Positions 1-8,853 are shown, counted from the first letter of the stretch. The stretch: 64,000 bases of DNA from Solirubrobacteraceae bacterium (GCA_030447505.1 JAUJOT010000002.1:248001-312000), one strand, 5' to 3'. Notes: generated by a model not told the origin, from the letters alone. Program-made: numbers and translations.

Positions 1-741
1 CACCTCGTGGCGCGTGCGGACATCCGCGCCGGCGTGCCAGGCGGCCGTGATGTACGTGTAGTCCAGCGAGTTCTTGGAGCCGTGGTTGCAGCCGAGATCG
101 CACTCGCCGGTGAGCTTGCAGGTCAGCCGCGTGCGGCCGTGGATGTTCGGCCGGTCCTCCTTGATCGGCTCACCGACCAGCGGCGGGTCGCCGGGGTTGG
201 CGAACGTCACCGCGAGGTTGACCAGGCGCCAGTCCAGGCCGAGCCTCTGCGCCGCGTCGCGAAACGCCAGCGTCTTGAGCGTCTTGTCGTAGGGGTCCTG
301 GTCGAGCGGGTACTTCTGGACGTTCATCATCCGCTCGACACGGTCGTAGTGCGGATCCAGATCGGCGCGCGTGACCGGCCAGTACTCGTAGCCGCCCTCC
401 CACGAGCCCCTGCCCGGCTCCTCGCGCACGAACCAGTCCTCGTCCTTGCGCAGCAGGACGTTCGCGTAGATGAGCGAGCCGCCGCCGAGGCCGCTGGCGA
501 CGATCGCGTCGATGTTGTCGAAGCTCCAGACGTTGAACATCCCGTGCAGGCCTTCGCTGGGATCCCAGAACTGACGCTTCATCCCGAGCGGAGAGCGCGG
601 GAAGGAGTTGGGCGGAAACGACTTTCCGCGTTCGAGCAGGCAGACGCTGTGCCCGGCCTCGGCCAGGCGATACGCCGTCACAGATCCGCCGAAGCCGGAT
701 CCGACGACGACAGCGTCGAAATGCTCGGATGCTGGACTCAC
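1..741 (-). CDS. GMC-family FAD oxidoreductase (cholesterol-oxidase-like), 5' part only
   Basis: The reverse strand is open from a GTG at 739-741 to the window edge (247 codons). The ORF track omits it because no stop lies in the window. The N-terminus carries a dinucleotide-binding fold, 'VVVGSGFGGSVTAYRLAEAG' (about residues 11-30), then 'GLGGGSLIYANV', both typical of the cholesterol oxidase branch of GMC flavoproteins, which oxidise alcohols or sterols using FAD. An AGAGG ribosome-binding site precedes the GTG. The catalytic C-terminal half lies outside the window, so the substrate cannot be judged. The ORFs reported on the opposite strand here are shadows. Confidence 0.85.
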   Translation of the reverse strand, partial: MSPASEHFDAVVVGSGFGGSVTAYRLAEAGHSVCLLERGKSFPPNSFPRSPLGMKRQFWDPSEGLHGMFNVWSFDNIDAIVASGLGGGSLIYANVLLRKDEDWFVREEPGRGSWEGGYEYWPVTRADLDPHYDRVERMMNVQKYPLDQDPYDKTLKTLAFRDAAQRLGLDWRLVNLAVTFANPGDPPLVGEPIKEDRPNIHGRTRLTCKLTGECDLGCNHGSKNSLDYTYITAAWHAGADVRTRHEV

Positions 742-773
742 GCCTACCTCTGCGCCTAGCTATAACCGATGCT

Positions 774-799
774 CGGTCGCGCTGCAACGAGCGCGACCG
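774..799 (-). terminator. Hairpin between the glycosyltransferase and GMC oxidoreductase genes
   Basis: Two perfect 10-base arms (CGGTCGCGCT and AGCGCGACCG) flank a 6-base loop just after the stop of the upstream minus-strand gene. No U-run follows, so this may be a weak or factor-assisted terminator. Confidence 0.5.
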
Positions 800-813
800 C
801 GTGCGCGCTCGCG

Positions 814-2058
814 CTATCGCTGGGGCACGGCGGCGATCGGCCGGCGCCCCGGATCGGACGCGTTGCGGCGCTCGACGCGCGCGACGGGGGACCCGAACGC
901 CGTGCGCGCCATCCACGCGGCGAACGGCAGCGCCCAGGCGACGAAGAGCACGCTCTGCATGTCGGGGCTCAACCAGTTCGGCGCCGACTCGAACGTCACC
1001 CAGCTCAGAACAGTCGCCACGAGCGCGCCGATCGGCAGGCGCTCGGGGCGACAGAGCGCCTCCCATGCCAGCAGCGCCAGGACGAACGGCAGCTCGTAGT
1101 AGACGACGTTCCAGGGGTCCAGGGCGCAGCGCAGGAGAAACAGCAGCGCGAGCAGTAGGAGCAGTTGCTCGGCGCCGGGCTGCGTCGCGCGGCGCACGCG
1201 CGCCCAGGCCAGCGACAGCGGCACGACGAGCGACGCGATCAGCGGGTGCGTCAGCGGCGACAGCCACTGCGGCGGCACGCGGTAGCCGTCGGGCTTGGGC
1301 AGGCCGTCTCCGCCGATCACGACGTGGCCGCTGTCGCCGAGAAACCAGAAGACGTGCCACGGGACGAAGATCTGGCCGGTCACGCTGGCGCCCTTGGCAA
1401 GCGCCGCCGGCGATGACGCAAGCGAGATCGGCGCGAGCACGGCGAGCGTCACGGCGCCGGCGACGCCCAGCGCCACGATGCGGCGCTGCGGCAGCGCGAG
1501 CAGCACCGGGCCGATCGCGAGCACCGCCCACGCCTTCGTCGCGATCGCCAGGCCGAGCAGGACGGCGGCGAGCATGGCACGGCGGTCGGCTGCGGCCAGT
1601 ACGGCGCCGATCGCGAGCGCGGCGCAGAGCAGCTCCTCGGGGTGGCCGATCTCGAGCGCCCGCAACGTCAGAGGGTTCGCGACGCAGAGGCCGAGGACGA
1701 GGGCGCGGGCGCCGTTCGCGCGCCCCCGCGCGCCCATCCTGCGCACGAGCACGAGGCCGAGCACCGCGAGCGCGAACACGCCGGGGATCGACACCGCGCG
1801 GTAGACGGCGAGCTCACCGCCGCCGAGCGCCGCGGCGGCGCTCGCGAACGGCGCGCGCAGCACCAGCGATCCGCCGTACGCCGGGACCTGCGCGAGGAAG
1901 CCGTGAAGGTCGCCGTCGATCAGCGACCTGAAGGCCGCCGAGACCTCCACGTCGTAGTCGCTCCAGGCGAAGCCCTGCAGCGCGAGCCAGCACATCATCG
2001 CCACAGCGAGGAGCGCGGCGGCCCACCACGCTGCTTCGCTCTTCAGGTGTGCTCGCAC
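814..2058 (-). CDS. Multi-pass membrane glycosyltransferase-like protein (GT-C/GT87 type)
   Basis: A 414-residue protein starting at GTG with about nine to ten hydrophobic segments. The pattern matches GT-C mannosyltransferase-like proteins: an early 'SDYDVEVSAAFRSL' loop after the first membrane helix (the usual site of the catalytic acid), 'EIGHPEELLCAALAIGA' and 'LLGLAIATKAWAV'. Such enzymes move sugars from polyprenyl-phosphate donors on the outer face of the membrane. The acceptor is unknown and the neighbours give no hint. The last 30 residues are basic and cytoplasmic. The family call rests on pattern recognition only. Confidence 0.65.
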   Translation of the reverse strand: MRAHLKSEAAWWAAALLAVAMMCWLALQGFAWSDYDVEVSAAFRSLIDGDLHGFLAQVPAYGGSLVLRAPFASAAAALGGGELAVYRAVSIPGVFALAVLGLVLVRRMGARGRANGARALVLGLCVANPLTLRALEIGHPEELLCAALAIGAVLAAADRRAMLAAVLLGLAIATKAWAVLAIGPVLLALPQRRIVALGVAGAVTLAVLAPISLASSPAALAKGASVTGQIFVPWHVFWFLGDSGHVVIGGDGLPKPDGYRVPPQWLSPLTHPLIASLVVPLSLAWARVRRATQPGAEQLLLLLALLFLLRCALDPWNVVYYELPFVLALLAWEALCRPERLPIGALVATVLSWVTFESAPNWLSPDMQSVLFVAWALPFAAWMARTAFGSPVARVERRNASDPGRRPIAAVPQR

Positions 2059-2106
2059 AGCCGCGCAATCGGCGCGCGCGCGAGGGCGCTTGAGCCGCGC
2101 GCGCCG

Positions 2107-3180
2107 TTACTGGACGGTCCGCAGCGCCTTCGGCAGCCCGTTGAGCACCTCGTGGCCGTCGACGCCGACCGCGACGAGGTCCTCGATCCGCACGCCGACC
2201 GCGCCCGGCACGTAGATGCCCGGCTCGACGGTGACGACGTTGCCGGCCGCAAGCGCGTCCTTGCCCTGCTTGGACAGCCGCGGACCCTCGTGGACCTCCA
2301 TCCCGACGCCGTGACCGAGGCCGTGGCCGAAGTGCTCGGCGTGGCCGGCCTCGTCGATGATCGCGCGCGCGATCGCATCGACCTCCTGGCCGGTCGGTCC
2401 CTCGCGGATGGCGGCGAGCGCGGCCTGCTGGGCGGCGAGCACGGTCTCGTAGACGGCGTGGTCGCGCGGGTCGAGGTCGCCGGTCGCGACGGTGCGCGTG
2501 CAGTCCGACGCGTAGCCGTCGAGCTGCGCGCCCCAATCGATGACGACGAGCGTGCCGGCCGGGATCGGCACGTCGCGCGGCACCGCGTGCGGCAGGGCGC
2601 CGTGCTCGCCGGCGGCGACGATCGGGGGAAACGATGCGCCCTCCGCGCCGCGTCGGCGCATCGCGACCTCGAGGTCGAGCGCGACGTCGCGCTCGCTGCG
2701 CCCGACGATCCCGGCGCCGACGACCTCCTCGAAGGCCTCGTCGGCGAGCTTCGCCGCCGCGCGGATCCGGTCGATCTCGGCAGCGTCCTTGACCGCACGC
2801 AGCGCCTCGACGATTCCGCCCGCGGCGACGAGCTCGACGTCGCGCTCGGAGACGAGCCGCTCGAGCTGCGCATGCTGCTTGACGGTCAGGTGCGCATCGT
2901 CGAAGCCGAGCCGCAGCGGTCGATCGGGCAGGCCGGCGACGACGCGCTCGAGCAGGTCGGTCTCGATCTCGCGCTCCCATTCGGGGTCGAGCTGTTCGGC
3001 CGACTGGGTGAGGTAGCGAAAGTCGGTGACGAAGCGCGGCGCGCCGGCGCCGACGACCGCCGCCGCGTTGGAGCCCGTGAAGCCTGTCAGCCAGCGCACG
3101 TTGACGAGGTTGGAGACGAGCAGCGCGCCGAGCTCGCGCTCGCTGACCTTGGCTCGCAGGGCATCCAGCCGCGCGCTCAC
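2107..3180 (-). CDS. pepQ: Xaa-Pro dipeptidase/aminopeptidase, M24 family
   Basis: A 357-residue metallopeptidase. The track ORF is longer at its 5' end. The real start is the GTG at 3178-3180, which overlaps the aroQ stop as GTGA. An N-terminal creatinase-like domain ('LLVSNLVNVRWLTGFTGSNA') precedes the pita-bread catalytic domain, whose two-metal ligands are visible: Asp in 'VIDWGAQLDGYASDCTRT' (two), His in 'HGLGHGVG', and Glu in 'HEGP' and 'VEPGIYVP'. It cleaves dipeptides or N-terminal residues before proline. The aroQ-pepQ pair is standard actinobacterial order. Confidence 0.93.
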   Translation of the reverse strand: MSARLDALRAKVSERELGALLVSNLVNVRWLTGFTGSNAAAVVGAGAPRFVTDFRYLTQSAEQLDPEWEREIETDLLERVVAGLPDRPLRLGFDDAHLTVKQHAQLERLVSERDVELVAAGGIVEALRAVKDAAEIDRIRAAAKLADEAFEEVVGAGIVGRSERDVALDLEVAMRRRGAEGASFPPIVAAGEHGALPHAVPRDVPIPAGTLVVIDWGAQLDGYASDCTRTVATGDLDPRDHAVYETVLAAQQAALAAIREGPTGQEVDAIARAIIDEAGHAEHFGHGLGHGVGMEVHEGPRLSKQGKDALAAGNVVTVEPGIYVPGAVGVRIEDLVAVGVDGHEVLNGLPKALRTVQ

Positions 3181-3626
3181 GGGCGCAGGTCCTGGCGCAG
3201 CGCGACGATCGCGTCTCGGTAGCCCTCGACGCCCTTGCCGGAGACGGTCGCGATGCAGGCCTCGGCGAGCACGGAGACGTGGCGCCAGGGCTCGCGCGCC
3301 ATGACGTCGGAGAGGTGGACCTCGACGGCCGGCACGCCGGCGAACTGCAGCGCCTCGCCGATCGCGCGCGAGTAGTGCGACCAGGCGCCGGCGTTGACGA
3401 TCAGCGCGTCGGCGAGATCGGACAGGCGGTGCAGCTCCTCGACGAACTCGCCCTCGTGGTTGGTCTGAAAGAAGCGCGCGTCCATACCGAGCTCGTGGGC
3501 GTAGCCGTCGATCGCCTGCTCGAGCTGGAGGAACGTCATCCCGCCGTAGTGCGTCGGGTCGCGGCGCCCGAGCTGGTCGAGGTTGACGCCGTGCATGACG
3601 TGGATCCGGTTGTGAGCGGTTGGCAT
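3177..3626 (-). CDS. aroQ: 3-dehydroquinate dehydratase, type II
   Basis: A 149-residue protein that dehydrates 3-dehydroquinate in the third shikimate step. The active-site loop 'GRRDPTHYGG' supplies the family Arg and Tyr, 'AWSHYSRAI' the catalytic His, and 'VEVHLSDVMAREPWRH' the substrate-binding segment. The first motif is 'HGVNL' instead of the usual 'NGPNL', so two normally conserved residues differ. This is unusual but leaves the Arg/Tyr/His set intact. Translationally coupled to pepQ through a GTGA overlap. Confidence 0.93.
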   Translation of the reverse strand: MPTAHNRIHVMHGVNLDQLGRRDPTHYGGMTFLQLEQAIDGYAHELGMDARFFQTNHEGEFVEELHRLSDLADALIVNAGAWSHYSRAIGEALQFAGVPAVEVHLSDVMAREPWRHVSVLAEACIATVSGKGVEGYRDAIVALRQDLRP

Positions 3627-3731
3627 GTGCTACCAACTCTGGCACGGCGCCCGGATCGGCGCACTCGTCGTTTCGCCGAGCCGAGCCGGGATCGGATCGC
3701 TCACCGGCGCCTTCGAGCCGATGCGGGCCGG

Positions 3732-4432
3732 GTGACCGGCTCGCGCCCCTACGTCGCGCCGCCGGCACTCGCCGCTGTCGTCGTCGTCGCGTTGCTCGTG
3801 TTCTCGAGCAGTGCGCCCGACCGGGTCGTCACGCTCGATCAGGTCGACGGCGCGAGCTACCGGCTGACCGCCGGCGCCGAGCGCGACGCATCGGCTCGCG
3901 AGCTGCCCGCTTCGGCCCCGTTGCGCTTCGCGCCGCAGATCGCCGCAAGCGACCGCCAGGTCGTGCTGCGCGCGATCAGCGAGGCGCGTCCGGAGGCTCG
4001 GCGTCTCGTCGATCTCGTCGCCGGAATGGTCACGATCAAGATCGGCCCGTCGCGCCGCGGCACGGCGGAAACGACGATCGCGACGAACGGCGCCTACGTC
4101 GTCCTGCTCGATCTCGGCGGCGTCTACCGCCAGCTCGGGATGCGCGGGGTGCGGCGCCTGGTGCTGCACGAGCTCGCCCATGTCGTCGACCACGCCCTCG
4201 TCCCGAGCGCGCTCGAGCAGCAGCTCGACGCGGCGACGCCGGCGGGCTTCGGCTGCGACGACGGGAGGTCGGGCGGCTGCGCCGTCCGCGCTGAGCGCTT
4301 CGCCGAGAGCTTCGCGAAGTGGGCGACCGGCGACATCGGCAACGACCTGTACCTCGGCTACCGCGTTCCGCCGCCATCGTCGCTGGCGGGCTGGGGCGCG
4401 CCGCTGGCCGCGCTCACGCGCTCACGCGCTGA
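3732..4432 (+). CDS. Membrane-anchored HExxH putative metalloprotease, 3' end shifted by a tandem duplication
   Basis: Starts at GTG 3732 with a single N-terminal membrane segment ('LAAVVVVALLVFSSSA'), so the rest is probably extracytoplasmic. 'RLVLHELAHVVDHALVP' gives a zinc-protease HExxH motif with a further His. Near the C-terminus are cysteines ('FGCDDGRSGGCAVRAERF') and 'ESFAKWATG', a possible third-ligand region. I do not recognise the family. As sequenced, the frame misses the TGA at 4430-4432 and runs on to 6011 antisense to aroKB. An 8-bp tandem repeat at 4411-4434 explains this: removing one unit would end the protein at '...PLAALTR', about 230 residues. The end coordinate given is that inferred end. 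Confidence 0.6.
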
Positions 4433-4434
4433 CG
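4411..4434. repeat. Three tandem copies of an 8-bp unit at the convergent gene ends
   Basis: CGCTCACG occurs twice in a row and is followed by CGCTGACG. The array covers the aroKB stop (4422-4424) and the probable original stop of the convergent metalloprotease gene (4430-4432). Because 8 is not a multiple of 3, gain of one unit shifts the metalloprotease frame but leaves aroKB unaffected. Confidence 0.8.
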
Positions 4435-5909
4435 CCGGCGAGCTCGGCGACCGCCTCGCGCAGCTCGGCGGACGCCACGCGTTGGCCGAAGCGCACGTCG
4501 CCCGGCGCGCGCACGAGCACGAACGGCACGCTGTCGCCGACGCGCTTCTTGTCCATTCGCGTGGCCGCGACGACGGCGTCGGGATCGGCGCCGTCGAGCG
4601 TCGTCGGCAGGCCGGCGGCGGCCAGCAGCTCGGCGACCTGCGCGCGCAGGTCGTCCGTCCCGCCCAGGCGCAGCGCGGCGAGCAGCCCGAGCGCGACCGC
4701 CTCGCCGTGGCGGTAGCGGCGGTAGCCCGTGACGGTCTCGATCGCGTGGCCGACCGTGTGGCCGAGGTTCAGCAGCTGGCGCGCGCCGCCGTCGCGCTCG
4801 TCGGCCGCCACGACGGCGATCTTCGTGCGCGCGCAGTCCAGCACGACGCGCTCGTCGACGGGTGCACCGGCGGCGACGCGCTGCCACAGCGAGCCGCCCG
4901 CGATCAGCGCGGTCTTGACGACCTCGGCATAGCCCGCGGCGACCTCCTCGGGCGGCAGCGTCGCGAGCGTGTCGACGTCGGTGATGACGGCCGCCGGCTG
5001 GTGGTAGGCGCCGACGTAGTTCTTCGCCTCCGGCAGGTCGACGCCGGTCTTTCCGCCATAGGCCGAGTCGACCTGCGCGACGACGCTCGTCGGGACCTGC
5101 ACGACCGGCACGCCGCGCTGGTAGGTCGCGGCACAGAAGCCGGCGAGATCGCCGACGACGCCGCCGCCGAGCGCGACGAGATGGTCGTCGCGGCCCATCC
5201 CCTGCGCGGCGAGCTCGCGCCAGACCGTCTCCGCGGCGGCGAGCGTCTTGTGCTCCTCCCCGGCGCGGATCGTGATCGTGTGATGCGTGTCGCGCAACGC
5301 CCCCGCGTAGGCGGCGCCGACGTTCTCGTCGGTGACGACGAACGCCCGCCGCCCCGGCCGCGGCAGCCCGCCGATCAGGCCGCGCCCGACGAAGACCGGG
5401 TACTCGTGCCCGCCCGCCGCCGCCCACACGAGCTTCGTCGCGGCGGGCGCCTCGGCCAGCGCCTGCAGCGCGGGGAGCGCGCGGCGCACGAGCCGGTCGC
5501 CCTCGGGCAGGTAGGCGTCGGCGACCGACTCGTAGAGCGGGCGGCGCTCGGCGTGCAGCGCCTCGAACGCCGCCCGGTCGGCCGTCAGCGGCCGGTCGTC
5601 GCCGGCCGCGCGCGCCCAGGCCGTCTCGTCGCAGACGTCCATCCACACGACGGTGTGCTCGCGCAGCGCCGCGCGCACGGCGTCCGACAGGACGCTGCCG
5701 CCGCCGAGCGCGATCGCGGGCGCGCCGGAGCGCAGCGCGCGCAGCACGACCGGCTCCTCGCGCTGGCGGAACCTGCGCTCGCCGTACGCCGCGAAGAACG
5801 ACGCGATGCTCATCTCGAGCTGGTCTTCGACGAGCCTGTCCGTGTCGAGCACGTCGTCGAGCGCCGAGGACTTCCCGGCCCCCATGAACCCCACGAAGAC
5901 GAGCGCCAT
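4422..5909 (-). CDS. aroKB: Fused shikimate kinase - 3-dehydroquinate synthase
   Basis: A 495-residue bifunctional shikimate-pathway enzyme. Residues 1 to about 160 are shikimate kinase: P-loop 'GFMGAGKS' at 7-14, 'DTDRL', 'RFRQREEPVV', 'LGGGSVL'. Residues from about 165 are NAD- and metal-dependent dehydroquinate synthase: 'GGGVVGDLAGFCAATYQRG', then metal ligands in 'GYAEVVKTALI' (Glu), 'LNLGHTVGHAIE' (His) and 'YRHGEAVALGL' (His). The start is ATG 5909, 11 bp after the aroC stop; the track ORF over-extends into aroC. In the kinase, only eight residues separate the P-loop Lys from Asp-Thr-Asp, where E. coli AroK has about sixteen, so the helix after the P-loop is shortened. The aroK and aroB genes are adjacent in many bacteria; here they form one chain. 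Confidence 0.95.
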   Translation of the reverse strand: MALVFVGFMGAGKSSALDDVLDTDRLVEDQLEMSIASFFAAYGERRFRQREEPVVLRALRSGAPAIALGGGSVLSDAVRAALREHTVVWMDVCDETAWARAAGDDRPLTADRAAFEALHAERRPLYESVADAYLPEGDRLVRRALPALQALAEAPAATKLVWAAAGGHEYPVFVGRGLIGGLPRPGRRAFVVTDENVGAAYAGALRDTHHTITIRAGEEHKTLAAAETVWRELAAQGMGRDDHLVALGGGVVGDLAGFCAATYQRGVPVVQVPTSVVAQVDSAYGGKTGVDLPEAKNYVGAYHQPAAVITDVDTLATLPPEEVAAGYAEVVKTALIAGGSLWQRVAAGAPVDERVVLDCARTKIAVVAADERDGGARQLLNLGHTVGHAIETVTGYRRYRHGEAVALGLLAALRLGGTDDLRAQVAELLAAAGLPTTLDGADPDAVVAATRMDKKRVGDSVPFVLVRAPGDVRFGQRVASAELREAVAELAGVSA

Positions 5910-5920
5910 GCGACCCCGGC

Positions 5921-7090
5921 CTACGGCGTCGGCCAGTCGATCCGCGCGCGGTACGCGTCGACCGCGGCGATCACGTCGTTGAGGTGGTCGCCGCCGAACT
6001 TCGCGCGGTAGGCGTCGGCGAGCACGAAGGCGACCATCGCCTCGCCCACGACGCCGGCCGCGGGCACGGTGCAGGAGTCGGTGCGCTCGCGCAGCGCCTG
6101 GGCGGGCTGCTTCGTCGCGATGTCGACCGAGCGCAGCGGCTTGGTCAGCGTCGGCAGCGGCTTCATCGCCGCGCGCGCGTAGAGCGGATCGCCGGTCGTC
6201 ATGCCGCCCTCGAGGCCGCCGGCGTGGTTCGTCTCGCGGTGGTAGCCGCGCTGCGGCGTCCAGAAGATCTCGTCGTGCGCCTCGGAGCCGGGCTTGCCGG
6301 CGAGCTCGAAGCCCTCCCCCAGCCCGACGCCCTTGATCGCCTGGATCGAGCACAGGGCGCCGGCCAGCCGGCCGTCCAGGCGCTCCTCCCAGGAGACGTG
6401 CGAGCCCAGGCCGGGCACGAGCCCGAACGCGATCACCTCGAAGACGCCGCCGAGCGACTCGTTGGCCTTGCGCTGTGCGTTGATGTGCGCGACCATCGCG
6501 CGGCTTGCCTCCTTGTCCAGGCAGCGCACCGGATCCTCGTCGACGCCGTCGAAGTCCTCCAGCATGAGCGGCACGTCGCGCTGCGGCGCGAGGACGCTGC
6601 CGATCTGGATCACGTGCGAACGGATCTCGACGCCGAGTGCCCGCAGGAACGAGCGCGCGAGCGCGCCGCCGGCGACGCGCGCGGCCGTCTCGCGCGCGCT
6701 CGCGCGCTCGAGCACGTTGCGCACGTCCGTCAGGTCGTACTTCTGCGTCCCGACGAGGTCGGCGTGGCCGGGCCGCGGGAGATGGACCTCGGGAACGGCG
6801 GCCTCGACGGGCCAGGGGTTCATCCGCTCCTCCCAGTTGGCGTAGTCGCGGTTGGCGATCTGCAGCGCGATCGGGCCGCCGAGCGTCAGGCCGTGACGGA
6901 CGCCGCCGCTGACGTCGGCGCGGTCGCGCTCGATCTTCATCCGCCCTCCACGACCGTGGCCCAGCTGCCGCCGGGCCATGTCGCGATTGAGCGTCTCCTG
7001 GTCGAGGGGCAGCCCGGCGGGCAGCCCCTCGACGATGCAGGTGAGGCCGGGACCGTGCGACTCCCCGGCGGTGACGAAGCGCAGCGCCAT
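5921..7090 (-). CDS. aroC: Chorismate synthase
   Basis: A 389-residue FMN-dependent lyase that makes chorismate from EPSP, the last shikimate step. Family signatures are clear: 'GESHGPGL' near the N-terminus, 'RASARETAARVAGGA' in the middle and 'GGLEGGMTTGDPLYARAAMKP'. ATG start at 7090. Located between the pilus-associated gene 24 bp upstream and aroKB 11 bp downstream, so it is probably co-transcribed with the pilus operon. Confidence 0.96.
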   Translation of the reverse strand: MALRFVTAGESHGPGLTCIVEGLPAGLPLDQETLNRDMARRQLGHGRGGRMKIERDRADVSGGVRHGLTLGGPIALQIANRDYANWEERMNPWPVEAAVPEVHLPRPGHADLVGTQKYDLTDVRNVLERASARETAARVAGGALARSFLRALGVEIRSHVIQIGSVLAPQRDVPLMLEDFDGVDEDPVRCLDKEASRAMVAHINAQRKANESLGGVFEVIAFGLVPGLGSHVSWEERLDGRLAGALCSIQAIKGVGLGEGFELAGKPGSEAHDEIFWTPQRGYHRETNHAGGLEGGMTTGDPLYARAAMKPLPTLTKPLRSVDIATKQPAQALRERTDSCTVPAAGVVGEAMVAFVLADAYRAKFGGDHLNDVIAAVDAYRARIDWPTP

Positions 7091-7114
7091 GGCGCTGCGC
7101 AGTCTATGTCCGGG

Positions 7115-8041
7115 CTACTCCGAGTCCTTCGCCGCAGCGGCGGCCGGGGTCGCGGTCTTGACGAGCAGCCCCGTGTCGCGGTCGTAGCGGATCGGGCGCA
7201 GCGCGTCCGCCGTCGGGCGATCCTGCCAGATCTCGCGCATCACGTCGCGGCCGTCGGCATGGACCTTGGCTCGCATCGTGCGCGCGGTCGCGGCGTCCGT
7301 CGCGACGGCCTTGACCGACACGACCTCCAGGTGGTACTGGCGCGCCTCGCCGCCGTCGGGCGGCTGGACCGTGACGAGCTGCGACTGCCCGGACTTCAGG
7401 CCGATGACGCGACAGTCCGTGTCGTCCTCGCACGCCGCCTCACCGTCGGACGTCGCGTTCGGGCCGAGCAGGAAGACCGCGTAGGCCCCCTTCGACCTCG
7501 TCACGCCGAGGTACAGCAGCGCGGGATCGACGAGGCCGCCGAGCGGCGTCAGGCGCGCGAGCGGCCGCGACATGCCGGGCTTCGCCGCGTACCACCGCAC
7601 CACCGTGCGGTGGTGGACGGGCGCGGCGACGCGCTCGGAGGGCTGCTGCGGGGCCGTCTGCAGCGGCTTGCCCGTGCGCGGCGTGCCGGCGGCCGGCGCA
7701 CCGCCCTGCTTGCGCGCTTGAGGCGAAGCAGCGGGGCTCCCGCCCGACGCGGTCTTGGCGGCAGGCGGCTCGGGCGGATCGTAGAACGGGTCCTGGATGC
7801 GTCCGGGGCGGGTGGCCTTGGCGGCGCTCGCCTCGTCGACGACGGTGACCAGCGACTTGGACGCGCCATCGGGCGCGGTCGCTGCAACGGCGACCGGCGC
7901 CGGCGCCTGACTCGAGGACGAGCCGCCGATCAGCACCGGGACGGCCGCGATCGCGGCGAGCAGCAGTACGGCGACGGGCCAGAGCTTCTTGTCGACGAGA
8001 TCGCGGACGATCCGCTTCAGGGGGTCGATCAGTGCCTTCAT
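7115..8041 (-). CDS. Pilus-operon membrane protein in the PilP position
   Basis: A 308-residue protein with one membrane helix near the N-terminus ('LWPVAVLLLAAIAAVPVLIGG'), an Ala/Pro-rich linker (about 45-150) and a folded C-terminal part with a likely disulphide pair ('GEAACEDDTDCRVIGLKSGQ'). It is coupled to pilO by an ATGA overlap and occupies the place of pilP in pilMNOP operons of Gram-negative bacteria. Sequence similarity to PilP is not evident to me. In a cell without an outer membrane, a PilP that docks a secretin would have no partner, so this may be a different inner-complex subunit. Confidence 0.7.
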   Translation of the reverse strand: MKALIDPLKRIVRDLVDKKLWPVAVLLLAAIAAVPVLIGGSSSSQAPAPVAVAATAPDGASKSLVTVVDEASAAKATRPGRIQDPFYDPPEPPAAKTASGGSPAASPQARKQGGAPAAGTPRTGKPLQTAPQQPSERVAAPVHHRTVVRWYAAKPGMSRPLARLTPLGGLVDPALLYLGVTRSKGAYAVFLLGPNATSDGEAACEDDTDCRVIGLKSGQSQLVTVQPPDGGEARQYHLEVVSVKAVATDAATARTMRAKVHADGRDVMREIWQDRPTADALRPIRYDRDTGLLVKTATPAAAAAKDSE

Positions 8042-8853
8042 CGTCCGGCTCCCTGCGCGTTCGGGGTGACTATGGCCGTCGTCGTCGGTGCGCCCGGCGC
8101 CGCCCCGGGGGGAGCCTGGGCGGTTGCGCCGGTGGTGCTCTGGGCGGGCGGCACGAGGTACGCGGTCGCGCTGACGATCGCCTTGAGCCGCGGGAAGCCG
8201 CTCGGGCTGGCCGCAAGCGAGAATCCGTCGACCGTCAGCAGCCGGCCTTGGACCCTGATCCCCCGCTTGTCGTTCTTCGCCAGGCCGTTGATCGCCTTCA
8301 GCAGGCGCTGCAGCTTCATGTAGTCGCCGTCGAACGACAGCGTGAACGGCACCGTCAGCAGGCCGGCCGAGCCGACGACGGCGCCGGGCGGGGGCTGCGC
8401 GACGACCGGGGCCGCCGCAGCCGTGGCGGCAGGGGACTCCTCGCCGTCCTCGTCCTGCTTGTCGTCGGAACCCGCAGGCGCCGTCTTGGCCGCCGGCGCG
8501 GCGGGCGTCGCCGCCGCCGACGCCGACGCCGTCAGCTTGACGGCGCGAAAGTCGATCTTGTTGGCACGCGCGATCGTCTCGAGCTGGTACACGAGCGACG
8601 CGACGTCGTCGTCGGCCGGCACGGCCTTGCCCAGCCGCGCGAGCGTCGCGTAGTTGCGCACGTAGCTCGCGCGCGCCTGCTCGGCCTGTTGCGCCGACGC
8701 CAGGGCCGCCTCCCGCCGGGTCTCGGCCTGGGCGATCTGGTCGTTCGCGGCGCCGATCTCAGCGCGCTTGGGCGCGAGGAGCACAAACCAGAAGCCGGCG
8801 ATCACGGCGACCATCACCGCGACAGCGACGACGATGCGAGTCTGAGCGCTCAC
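8038..8853 (-). CDS. pilO: Type IV pilus inner-membrane alignment protein PilO
   Basis: 271 residues starting at the GTG at 8853, which overlaps the pilN stop (GTGA). The track ORF is over-extended at the 5' end. One N-terminal membrane helix ('IVVAVAVMVAVIAGFWFVLL'), a coiled coil ('AANDQIAQAETRREAALASA') and a ferredoxin-like C-terminal fold ('VPFTLSFDGDYMKLQRLLKA') are the PilO signature. A low-complexity Ala/Pro/Asp insertion lies in the middle. With PilN it forms the periplasm-facing scaffold that links the PilM/PilC platform to the growing fibre. Confidence 0.88.
   Translation of the reverse strand: MSAQTRIVVAVAVMVAVIAGFWFVLLAPKRAEIGAANDQIAQAETRREAALASAQQAEQARASYVRNYATLARLGKAVPADDDVASLVYQLETIARANKIDFRAVKLTASASAAATPAAPAAKTAPAGSDDKQDEDGEESPAATAAAAPVVAQPPPGAVVGSAGLLTVPFTLSFDGDYMKLQRLLKAINGLAKNDKRGIRVQGRLLTVDGFSLAASPSGFPRLKAIVSATAYLVPPAQSTTGATAQAPPGAAPGAPTTTAIVTPNAQGAGR

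Noticed and set aside
170-1531. 453-codon minus-strand ORF across the first two genes
   Set aside because: Out of frame with both the GMC oxidoreductase and the glycosyltransferase, which carry clear motifs.
3279-6011. 910-codon plus-strand ORF
   Set aside because: Only its part from 3732 to about 4432 is coding; the rest is antisense to aroKB and stays open because of the high GC content and the 8-bp repeat shift.
5984-8323. 779-codon plus-strand ORF
   Set aside because: Antisense to aroC and the pilus-associated gene, Arg/His/Asp-rich composition typical of shadow frames.
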